This document shows, one piece after another, positions 23,975 through 35,045 of a stretch of DNA of 64,000 bases. The position numbers and the translations under genes are program-made. Below the pieces are notes generated by a model, which saw only the letters and a program-made list of their open reading frames with translations, had not been told where the DNA came from and searched no databases. The stretch comes from Pelomyxa schiedti (Eukaryota; Evosea; Pelobiontida; Pelomyxidae), in the NCBI GenBank assembly GCA_020536535.1, contig JAHLWZ010000351.1, positions 917 to 64,916 on the forward strand. The letters run 5' to 3'. Numbering within the stretch: position 1 is the stretch's first letter; each line of letters starts with the position of its first letter.

Positions 23975-24249
23975 GCCCTGTGCTTGTTCTGGAATCAAAT
24001 CGAGTCGTTGGTTTTTTTGTTTGTTTTCCTTTTATTTTTTTTTTTTGTGTGCATGTACACAACGTTAGTTCCACAACGGGGATGAGCGGAAAAGCGTTAA
24101 CTAAGTTCGGTACGATTCCATTCTTTTTCTTCCATCCGCATCTGGAATGCAAATCCAGATCGACGTTTCTGTACCTCTCGTGAAAACGGACGTGCACTAC
24201 ACACAAAAAAACCTGGTGTGAAGAACAAAAAAAAAACGAAACAAACCAC
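23975..24249. promoter_or_regulatory. Shared divergent promoter of two receptor genes
   Basis: Only 275 bases separate the start codons of the integrin-beta-like gene (minus, 23974) and the mosaic receptor gene (plus, 24250). The spacer has poly-T and poly-A runs (about 24012-24047 and 24205-24240) flanking a mixed-sequence core. Co-regulation of the pair is an inference from this arrangement. Confidence 0.45.
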
Positions 24250-27200
24250 ATGGCAAAGGGTAGGGGCACAAAGTTATACTATTCAACGTAGTGGTTAACA
24301 TTAGTAAAACAAGAAGCGTTTCGACTTGTATTTGTGGTTCTGTGTGCAACATGCACTGTTGGCCTTCTGCCGTCTATATTCCTTGAGGCTGAGTATTGGA
24401 CGTCGGCAGGTTCGTGGTCAAGAACTACTTCCACATCGGAGTGGGACTCTTGCGGCCAGTATATCTACACAACGACAAACGGCGGAACGGCGGTGACATA
24501 CACTTTTTCCGTTTCACAGTAAGTGGGAGAATTTTCTGTTATGACACGTTGGTAAGCTTCACACCTCTCAAGAGCTGGAACATACAATTTGTGGATACTT
24601 TCGAGAATTCCAAACAATCCGAAGGGTGCCTCACTCTGGGTTCAGTTTGATTCGGTGAGTAAATGAGTCCTTTCCTCCAGTTTTTGACTGTTCTCTTTTC
24701 AAGCAACCCAAAGTTGACTGGGACTTGTATATTTTTGGGAACTCTTGGAGGCAAGTCACAAATGTAACTCTATCGACTGGGAGCCATACTCTTGCCATCA
24801 CAATGAGGTAAATGGGTTACAAAGAATACCATTCTTAACTTGGTTCAGAAAGTACTCTGCTCAGCTTCAAATGGATAAGATTCTGATCACGGATATGTCC
24901 ACTCCCAAGATGGGTTACTCAAACAAAGGAAAGACAGCAGCTAATATTCCCTCTGGCTCTTATTGTATTGTCCCCTCATTTCTTCATCCCAAGCCCTAAT
25001 ATGTATTTCAGGTCAGCAAGTATATTTAGAAGTATGTCGACTCGAAATTGTTGCCCCCTATTATCTATCTGAACAACCACACAGGCGGAATTTGGGACAA
25101 ACCCCGGATCACCTGTCACATTAGCAGGGCTTTCAACTGCCTCCATGTCCGGGGCACTGTACAAAAACGCAGCAACAACCACCACTTGCAGCACTTCGTC
25201 CAATTACGTACAGGTAATTTTTGCTCCACTTGTGACATCACTAACGAATATTTAGTTCACAGTGACTTGGGGTGAGTCTGTGTACAGGCCTGTTTGGTTC
25301 AGGGTCATGGCCCCTACGTCGTCGTACAATCAGTTCACAATTTATGTGTGTAGGCAACACCATTTTGCAAGTCTACACTGAGTCTCACCACAGAGCACAA
25401 ATTGCGGAACGAATTATGGCACTCTGACTGTCTCCAAACCTTCACAAGAGTTTCAATGGGTCAACGTGCGTCCCCTCCTCTCCCAATTTCTGTATTGACG
25501 ACGTGCAATGACTTTCTCGTCCAGTTTGGATCCCTTATCAACCTGCCCAACTCGTTCCTGGTGACGTTCGTCACAGGGTACACCTACCTCGACAAAATCT
25601 ACATCGGTTGGGGAATTCCGCTCACCAACGGCTCCATCGCCAACCTCCCATCATCAAGTATGGATATTCCTCGAAAGACCATCACACAACGCAACTTTTT
25701 TTTGACGAAACGACAGGTTCTTCTTGTAGCACGTACAATGGACTGTGCTCTCCCGTAACCACATGCAGCGCAGGGCCAACGTGCTCTGCTTGTCCCGTGG
25801 GCTATCAAGGCTGTGGCAACATCAACACCTGCAATCCGCCTTATGGGTGCGTCCGCACGGTGCCGTTCGGCTGCTACTTTGACAGAAGCGTGTCACAATT
25901 TGGCTATACCGACGTTGCTTCGTTCCCGACTGGCGCGAGCACGGTTGAATTATGGGCGTCGGCTGCGCCCTTCCTGGCGACTGGGGATTCATCTGTTATC
26001 TACTATCAGAGCTCCAGTGGGTCTTGGGTGTACCAAATTCGATACAATCCAAGTCTGGGTCTATATTTGTGTGTTATTTATTTCCCCATTCCAAGATCCA
26101 TTTCCCTTTGGTTTTTTCAGTTTTTACTGTTTTACTGAGATTTTTTGCTTGGTTGTGTTACTGTTGTTGATGAATTCAAGGTACAATGGTGGAACTGCAA
26201 TTAAGCCATCAACTCCAATCATTCTTCCTTTGGATATCTGGACACATATTGCCGTGCGTTGCTCCATCTCACCATTGTATTGCGCCTGATGTGCGTTTTT
26301 TGGGCAGATAACCTATGACCTCTCCACAGCAAAGTTTTATGCGAATGGAGCTTTGGTCGCCACTGTTAGCACAAGTTCTGGTGCTCCGTCCTCTCCTGGT
26401 GTGATATCCTTGGGGAAGCCAGTTGGTGTGCCTTCATTCGTGTTTCCTCGAAAAACTTGATTTCTTACCTATACATCAAGCCACATGGTCAACAGACTTG
26501 ACTCTACCTGCTTTTGGAATTGATGAACTGCGTATCTGGTCTGCAGTGCTCCCTCAAGCAACAATCCAACAAAATATGAATCATACACTCACAACAAGTC
26601 AGCCTAATCTAATGCGTATGTGATTACTCCTCCCAAGCTACATATAGAACTCTAACCCAACAAACAATAAAAAAAAAGATGTTTGGAGTTTTGGTGCCGA
26701 TAATAGTAACCCTTGTCAACCAATAACCACTGAAACTTTTGGAACTGCAGCAATTACAACTTCACTCACAGAGTGTATGCAAGTTGAAGTTTACCTTTTT
26801 TTGATCTGAAAACAGGGTATTCTCTGCGAAATCTCTATATATCCACTGGCGGGCCAAATTGGAACATGCAAACCAGTTGGTTAATTGGCCAACCATGCAG
26901 CGGGGCAAATCCTGTATGGTTTGGAATTGACTGCGATACATCAGGGAGTGGCCGCATTTCGACAATGTAAGTAGTATCTGTGGAACAAGCGGGAATCTAT
27001 GAATCTACCCACAATCCCAATAGAAACCTCGCCTACAACAATTTGGTTGGATCCTTACCTGCCAGCTTCTTTGCACCTTTTTCCAAGCTTTCTATTTTGT
27101 ATAAAATATCATACCTCTCCCTTCATCTAATTAACTTTAAAACAGAATGCTGGATGATAATTCATTGACTGGACCCATCCCAATGGATATTGGCTTTCTC

Positions 27201-30200
27201 ACAAGTGCTGTTACAATGTACGTACGGGGTTCAGTTCCAAACTTTTCTGATGACATTTGTAGATTAATGCACAGCAACCAATTTACCTCGATCCCAACGC
27301 AGATTTCACAAATGACATCTTTGCAAAAATTGTACTTTCTTCTGTCTTTTCTATCTTTTCTCATTACTCACTGTTTTAGGTACTTGCAATACAATCAGCT
27401 GTCGGGAACTATTCCAGATGTCTTTTCGACAATGACAGCACTGGTTTTTCTGTATATGTACAACAATTCTTTGACAGGAACAATTCCAACTTCATTGAGC
27501 ACCATCACATCCCTGAAATACCTGTAAGTTTTTGTTTTTTACATCCCCCTGGTTTTGCTAAAGCAACAATCACAGAGATTTGAGCTACAACCATCTTTCT
27601 GGTCAATTTCCACAGGCAATTATCAATAGCCAAATATCTTCCATGTAAATACTATGCCTTCATTTCACTTCGCAATAATCAAATATCCATAAGAAATGTT
27701 GCAGGAAACTACTTTTCTGGTCAGTTGCCCAACAGAGCCACAACTGTCAATTCCCAAATGATTTTAATGTACAGTTTCCACTTGGCTGTTATGTATATTA
27801 ACAATGGATACCACCACAGGAACTTCACAGACAATGTGTTTACTTGTGAAGTGCCACCCTTCTTCACATTGTCTTCCACAACATTCCCTGTCGATGTTCA
27901 CGGCAGTCTCTTCTTTTGTCCCATAACCAATGTTGTGCAGACCATTCAAGGGATTGCTTGCCGTATGTTCTCCCATGATGATCTTTTCGTTCTGAGCATA
28001 ACTTTCAGAACCTGTTACAATGATATCTATTACACCCAACAGTTGGGACTTGTCAGTTGGTTTTGGATCCAAGCCCACTGCCACAATCAATGCAACAGGC
28101 CTGAACGGGTGCACAGGAATACAAATATTTGTCCCTGGTGTTGGGCTAGTTGCACCAAAAAGTCAAACAACAAACACGCTGGTGTTTTCAATTCCCTCTC
28201 ACACTTATGGGATTGTTCCCATCCGGCTCGTGTGGACCGGCACCTACGGCAACAACTCTGTGGTGTCAGCCAACTCACTCAACTTCAAGTACTATTATCC
28301 TTGCCCAGCCTCGTGTGTGTCTCCATATGGGTCCTGTGCTGGACTGAGCGGCCTTTGTGTTTGTAATGGAACACATGGAGGTTATACTTTGCCAACAGTG
28401 ACGTAACACTCACAGAACATAGGGTCTGACTGCCATGGTTGGTCATGCCCCGCAAACTGCAACGGGCGAGGGACATGCAACACAACAACTGGAGTTTGTA
28501 TTTGCACCCCGCCTTATTTTGGCACCTCGTGCAGTGCAGCTCAAATTGCCTGCCCAAACAACTGTTCCAAGTAAATTTCCGTCCAAAACAGTATCTTTAG
28601 AGTTGTAATACTTCCCCTTGAAGGCACGGGCAGTGCAATATTTTCACAGGGGTATGCTCTTGTTATCTTGGTTACTGGGGAAACAACTGTGCGAACAAAA
28701 CATGTCCCCCAAACAACCTTCCCTACTGCACTCCACCACACGGCTGGTGCAATGGCACTTCTGGGAAATGTGTTTGCGCATCTGGTTGGCTTGGAGCTTC
28801 TTGCTCAACACCTGCGAAATCATGCCCTGCCAACTGCACCAATCCAAACTATGGACAGTGCAACCCATCCACTGGTATGCTTCAAATTAGAAATTAGTTT
28901 GTCTCTTTACTTATCAATTCAAAACAAATCAAACAGGGGAATGCACGTGCTTCACATATCAAGGGCTTATCCACGGTGGGCTCAACTGTAGTCAAATCAT
29001 TTGCTCTCCTTCCTGCTTGAATGGTGGCACATGCAACACATCTTCCAGCAAGTGCATTTGCAAACCTAACTACTATGGGACTGATTGCTCCGTGCCCAAC
29101 TTTCCTTGTCCAAAGAATTGCACCAGTTCCAGCAGTGGCGAGTGTAATTCTCAAACAGGCAATTGCTCTTGCCGCTCAGGCCTGACGGTAATCACATACA
29201 AAGTATTCCCGTCCCTTCAAATTAACTCACCTCGTTCACAGGGCTCAGATTGCTCCATTCACATTTGTCCTGGCACTCCTCAGTGCAACTCCCCAAATGG
29301 AACCTGCAACACAACTGATGGAACGTGCATATGTAGCAGCTTTCCAAGCAAAGGATACTACTTCAATGGGTATATGTGTCAGTACAAATACTATTACTGC
29401 CCGGGCAGCCCTGAATGCAGCGGTAGCACTCATGGCAGTTGCAATCCTCAAACTGGAAACTGCATGTGTAACTACCCTTGGACTGCTTCTCTAAATTGTT
29501 CGAGTGCTGTCTGTCCCAATAGCTGCTGGGGGCACGGTTCGACTTCAAAAATCCCTTTCTGTATGTCTTGAGCGGTTTACAGTTTGCAGGTACATGCAAT
29601 TCTGCCAACGGAAAGTGCATCTGTTGGGAACAGTACAACACCACAGTTGACTGCGAGTTGCTCTACAGTGTGTATTGAACTTTTTCGTCCCAATAATTCT
29701 CACCTCCCTTCACTGCACTTCACTTCACTTTACGATGGTCCAGTTCCATGTTCCCAACCGTGCAACCATGGTTACTGTAATACACAGACTGGAATCTGTG
29801 TTTGCACATCACCATGGACCAGCACAACATTGGAGCAGTGCAACACTCTGTCTTGTCCTGGAGACTGTAATGGAGGAGTTACTGGGACTTGCGTGAATGG
29901 CACCTGCATCTGTCATACAGGCATTCCAAACCCTGATGTAATCACATTTCCATTCTTAACCTCGAAACAGGATGGACTGGTACTCAGTGCACCATTCAGA
30001 ACTTGACATGTGCTGGAGATTGCAGTCCCCCTTATGGACGGTTTGTTGCTCCCTGCACCAGCACCTCCGAGTGCGTCGTTGACTTATACTCAGGTGTGAC
30101 ACAACAACAGGACTCTGTGGGTGTTACGGTTCTAGCTATGGTTCCAATTGCCAATACAGTATGACACTCACGTCCCATTTATATGAAGCTTCTCACGGAA

Positions 30201-33200
30201 TTGCTAGAATACTGTCTCAGTAACTGTAGTACCCATGGCACCTGTAATATTACGACTGGTGTGTGCAATTGCTCTTCTGGGTGGCAACCACCGGATTGTT
30301 TTGCAAACTTGTGCTCTGATCTGAATTTCTGCACCTCAAGCTACAACGGAAATTGCAACACTACGAGCGGTGTTTGTGTGTGCAACAGTGAGTTCTATGG
30401 CTTGGAGTGTCAGTACAAGTCGTGTCCTGCAAACTGCTCATTCCATGGCGTGTGCAATAATGCAACGTTTGTTTCGACGTTAAAGTGGTTGGGTTGTAAC
30501 ACTCACTCAAACATTAGGGGATTGTGCTCCTGCTATTCAGACTACCTTGGCGCCGTATTATTATCCCCTCTTGAGTTCTTCCATTTTCTCAGTTTATTCA
30601 GATATGTGACGAGTTCTCTGCTGTTTGCCCACCATCTCGTTCTAACGGGTGTTTTGGAAACGGTGTGTGCAACCACACAACAGGGATGTGCACGTGCTAT
30701 CCTGGTTTCTTTGGTGCTGAATGCAATTACAGTGTGCAAAAGTTTTAATAAAAACCTCCTCAGTAACCTCGGCACAGCATACTGCCCAAACAACTGCTCT
30801 GGCCACGGAGCGTGCAACTACACAAGTGGTGTTTGCTCTTGTGCTCAGAATTACTCGGATCCCAGCAATCCAGCTTGCAGTGCTGTTTACTATGCCTGCC
30901 CGTATGTTCTTTCATGGCGGCTGGGGGTTGAATTAATCTTCGGGCAGGGATAACCTTTGCTCGGGGAATGGTTATTGCAAGCACTCCACTGGTCAGTGCG
31001 AATGCTACTCCGGTTTCCACGGGAACGTATGTCAGTACAAGAAGTGCCCTGCAAACTGTTTGGAGCATGGATCGTGTAACGCGGTATGCCAACCATGAAA
31101 TCATCTCTGCTGTTCTGTTCTGATTTTGGGGGCAGACAACCGGGGAATGTGTGTGCCAGCCACATTGGCTTGGAGTTTCTTGCTTGGAAGCCAACTGTAA
31201 GTTATCTCGTTCTGAGACTTCTTGTTTATCAACTCTTCCGGCAGATTCGTGCCCCGGCAATTGCTTTGGGACTCATGGATATTGTGATAAACTGACTGGT
31301 CAATGCACATGTTACCAACCCTTTTTGGCTCCTAACTGCCAGTATGGTACGTTCCCACAACCGTGCAATGTATTATTCTAAAGAAAACGATGAAAGCAAC
31401 CTGCCTTTTCAACTGTTCCTATCCACATGGTGTCTGCAACAAGTGAGTCGTCCATGATGGATTTTTTATTTCCTTCCATAAGAATCCTTATGAATTACTC
31501 TTATAGTTTGACTGGCGTGTGTGCATGCAACAGTTCATTTGCTGGAAAGGGTTGCCAGATCGCTAACTTCACGTGCCACCCAAGTTGCATCAATGGAAAT
31601 TGCTATTCACTGTATGAGTTTTTGCCAATCAACCCAGAAAGCACCAACAAAATCCCTTCTTTTATTAGGACTGGACAATGCATATGCAATGCAATGTATT
31701 ATGGTCAGGCATGCCAGTACAAGCAATGCCCTGGGAAAACTCCTTGTTCTGGAAACGGTGTATGCAACAACACCACTGGTGTTTGTGACTGCTCCACCAA
31801 CTTCACAGGAGTTTCATGTGACATCCCAAACTGTATGCGCCAATAACACAAGACCCATTGCCGCCTCTCAAATTCGTTTGCACATAGACAAGTGCCCCAA
31901 TAACTGCAGTGGTACACATGGACACTGTGACCCGAACAAAGGTCAATGCATCTGTTATTCTCCCTGGACTCTTCCAGACTGTCTTGAAGGTAAGAACTGG
32001 AGAAATATATAACTATCATCCACTCATTCGTTCTGGTTTAGGAAGTTGTCAGTTAAACTGTTCTTACCCGCACGGCGTTTGCAACACGTTTGTTTTCCTC
32101 GCTTACGTTACTTATTATGTGGTTACACCTTCATTTGTATATTTAAACAGTTCGACGGCTGTTTGCACTTGTGCTCAGAATTATATTGGCAAAAGCTGTC
32201 AGATTGCCAACTTCACTTGCCACCCAGCGTGTCTGAATGGGACATGCAATACTCTGTGTGTAAAATACGCTGTTGTTCGTGGTTTTCATTGACCCCTTTG
32301 TGGCATAGGGTCGGAAAGTGCATATGCAATGGCGGGTATTGGGGAGATATTTGCCAATATAAAACCTGTCCCACAAATTGCCAGATTCATGGAGTCTGCA
32401 ACAACGTATTAAATACATTTTATGAGCATTTCTTCCTGCCAACTTGATACTCCAGTTCACTGGAATATGCCATTGCAGCCAGAATTGGACTGGTGCTAAT
32501 TGCATGGAGGCAAACTGTATGTGATATCTCGAAAATCAATGAGGCAACGCTCAAATGATGTCCATCTCTTCAGATTCTTGCCCGAAGAACTGCTATGGGT
32601 CCCGTGGGCATTGTGACGCGACATCTGGCAAATGTTCTTGCTATTCTCCATGGACTCTTCCCGCATGTGAATTTGGTACTTTTTCCTTTCCTTCCATCCA
32701 TTCATTTCAACTCACGAGTGCCCACACATACATAAGCTACCTGCACACTCAATTGCTCATATCCAAATGGGGTCTGTAACATGTATGCATTTATTATGAT
32801 TTCGAGTATCTCCTTCTCTTACGCACAAACTCTTAAAGACACACTGGAGTTTGCAAGTGTGAACCAGATTGGACAGGAAAAGGCTGTCAGATACTGAATC
32901 TGACATGCTCCCCTCCGTGTATAAATGGTGCTTGTGATTCAGGGTATGGATGGAATCTTTTTGCGTGACCAATTTTCTCTGACTTCATGCAGAACTGGAA
33001 AGTGTGTATGTCAAGCCGGGTACTTTGGGGACACCTGCTTGTACAAACAAGTGTGTTCGAGTTTTTTTTTACTGTTGGAATCTCCAACTCAACAGCTCAC
33101 AGTGCGGAGGTAAAACCCCATGTTCCAGCCATGGTATATGCAATAATCTCACTGGAACTTGTTCGTGTGATCCCCACTACGACGGGAACTACTGTGAAAT

Positions 33201-34190
33201 TCCTGATTGTTTGTCAACGATTATCATCTCTCCATTGTCAGTTAATTTCTTTCAGTTCCTTGTCCTAATAACTGCACGAGTGCTTCCCGTGGATCCTGCA
33301 ATACTCAAACAGTTAGTATAAACTGTGATTATCCCAACATAACACACTTAACAGGGACAGTGCCTATGCCGCTATCCCTACTACGGAACAAACTGTTCGC
33401 TGAGTAAGGCTTCATTTCCTTTCCTTTTCCTGGCCGTTCCTAAAACTTTTCCAGTGAAATGTCCCAACAACTGCAGAGGGCATGGAATCTGCAATTCTAC
33501 AAACGGTGTTTGTATCTGCAACTCTCCGTACCTGCCCCCGGATTGCTATTTCAGTTTGTATCCCGTTCTCCACCTTCCATTTTCCCATAACCACACACAT
33601 TAAAATCAACCAGTGTCTTGCCCGCTTAATTGTTCTGGTCATGGAACCTGCAATCCATTCACCGGCAAATGCACGTGCAAACCCTCTACCGAGTGGACAG
33701 GGCTCAACTGTTCCATCAGTAACAAACTCCCCTCCTTTTCTCTCCCCTTATCTTAATGCATCTTGCATCTTCTATGACATTCATCATTACCATCCACACC
33801 CAACCCAACTGAGCACACTTTCGCACGCCAACACAACTTTCCCGCAGTCTGTTATCTACTATCTGATATCTACTAATATCCTCACCCACTCATTCACTCA
33901 CAGGAGAGTGCCCCAACAGCTGCAGCAACGCAGGGAAGTGCAACCAAGCGACGGGCAAATGCAATTGCCACACGGGGGCCAAGGGCTCCGACTGCTCGGG
34001 CGAGAACTGGTGGATCATCGTCGTGTGCGCCGGAGGCGGCACGGCCCTCGTGGTCGGCGGCGCCACGGCCGGCTTCGTGGCGGTGCGCCAGATGCGGATC
34101 AACAACGCGCGGTCCAGGCGCGCCAAGAACTCCGCGAGCTACGTGGACATGGACCCCTTGTCTGCTAGCGGTGGGGCGGGCACTCATTGA
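24250..34190 (+). CDS. Mosaic LamG-LRR-IPT-EGF surface receptor
   Basis: The start at 24250 is supported by a tiny first exon (24250-24259) spliced over 45 bases to 24305, which creates a signal peptide (LVFVVLCATCTVG). Ectodomain order: a carbohydrate-binding-like beta domain (AEYWTSAGSWS, about 24390-24800); Cys-rich spacers; a LamG/concanavalin-like domain at about 25860-26600 (WTHIA, TYDLSTAKFYANG); and plant-type LRRs at about 26800-27900 (NNLVGSLPASFF, YNQLSGTIPDVF, YNHLSGQFP). An IPT/TIG-like domain follows at about 28030-28300, then several dozen EGF-like units to about 33990 (C-x3-C-x-G-x-C-N-x-x-T-G-x-C-x-C pattern). The last exon encodes a Gly-rich membrane helix (GGGTALVVGGATAG), a basic juxtamembrane segment and a short tail with YVDM. 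Probably an adhesion or phagocytic receptor. Numerous introns; the final exon is unusually GC-rich. Confidence 0.8.
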
Positions 34191-34726
34191 TCGACATATA
34201 CAACAAAAAAAACCTTTTTTTTTTTTATTTTTGCCATTGTTTGCTCCTCGGCTCGTAAGAAGAAAAAGCACGTTGGGAGCTTGCTACAAGCCGCTCTCGG
34301 CCTCGTAAAGAAAAACAACACTTTTGCGCTCGAAGAAAGAAAAACCAGGGGATGATAATGAAGTCTTTTTTTTTTAATTTTTTATGCACTCCTATTAGAT
34401 AGTGGAGAAGTTGGGGGGGACCAGCCATGCACCGCCAACACATCACTAAAAGAATTGGAACGCATTATAAAAGGGATCGCGCCAACCATTTGTTTGCGAT
34501 TGGGCCGGCGCCCCGGTTGCCGGTTGGGCGTACACCACGTCCACCGGTCCTAGGATCACGCGGCCCAGCCGTTTGGTGATTGCGATTTATTATGTTTCTT
34601 TTTTCTTGTTTCTTTTTTCCTTCTTCAGATCTGAGTCACACACTCCCAATTACGTAAAAATTTTCCTTTTTTTCTTTCTCGTCGTTCTGGGTTTCCAAGA
34701 GGTTTTTCCTTTTGTGAGTGTGGACT
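34191..34726. promoter_or_regulatory. Spacer with canonical TATA box
   Basis: No clear gene. A textbook TATAAAAG lies at 34466-34473 on the plus strand, followed by a GC-rich segment (about 34490-34570) containing loose inverted repeats (GGGCCGGCGCC, CGGCCCAG). The downstream 34580-34700 is T-rich. The TATA box suggests a transcript starting near 34500, either of the small ORF at 34727 or of a non-coding RNA. Confidence 0.4.
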
Positions 34727-34990
34727 ATGGGCCAGAGTACTGTTTCTGCCTCTCGATTATGGGGTTCCGTCTCTCGTCGCAACACTCTGGATGCTCTTGA
34801 ACATCATCCGCTGTCGCTGATCCCAGAAAGAGGCCGGAGATTGAACTTGTGCTCGATGTGTGCAGTTGGGGCGTACCTCCGAAAACAAGTGTCCGACCAA
34901 CAACAACAAGTTGGTCTTCCAGGGAAGATGGCCCGCGGATGCCCTGGCGCTTGGGAACCCATAGACGTTCATAAATGTTACCAGAAGTGA
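34727..34990 (+). CDS. Possible small gene, 87 residues
   Basis: An ATG-initiated frame downstream of a TATA box. It encodes a hydrophilic 87-residue product beginning MGQSTVSAS, with a CSMC pair and a C-terminal PIDVHKCYQK. Gly2 and small residues after it resemble an N-myristoylation context, which would be an inference. No family recognised. It sits between two convergent large genes and overlaps neither. It may equally be a chance ORF in a UTR or a non-coding transcript. Confidence 0.3.
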   Translation: MGQSTVSASRLWGSVSRRNTLDALEHHPLSLIPERGRRLNLCSMCAVGAYLRKQVSDQQQQVGLPGKMARGCPGAWEPIDVHKCYQK

Positions 34991-35045
34991 TGACAAAATT
35001 CTGTGGGTGGGTGTTCCACGGAGGAAGAAGGTTAAAAAAAGATTG

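Noticed and set aside
17792-34190. Regular Cys-rich repeats as a CRISPR-like or mobile array
   Set aside because: The periodicity is at protein level (CGxCGG and EGF units) and is interrupted by introns; there are no conserved DNA direct repeats with unique spacers.
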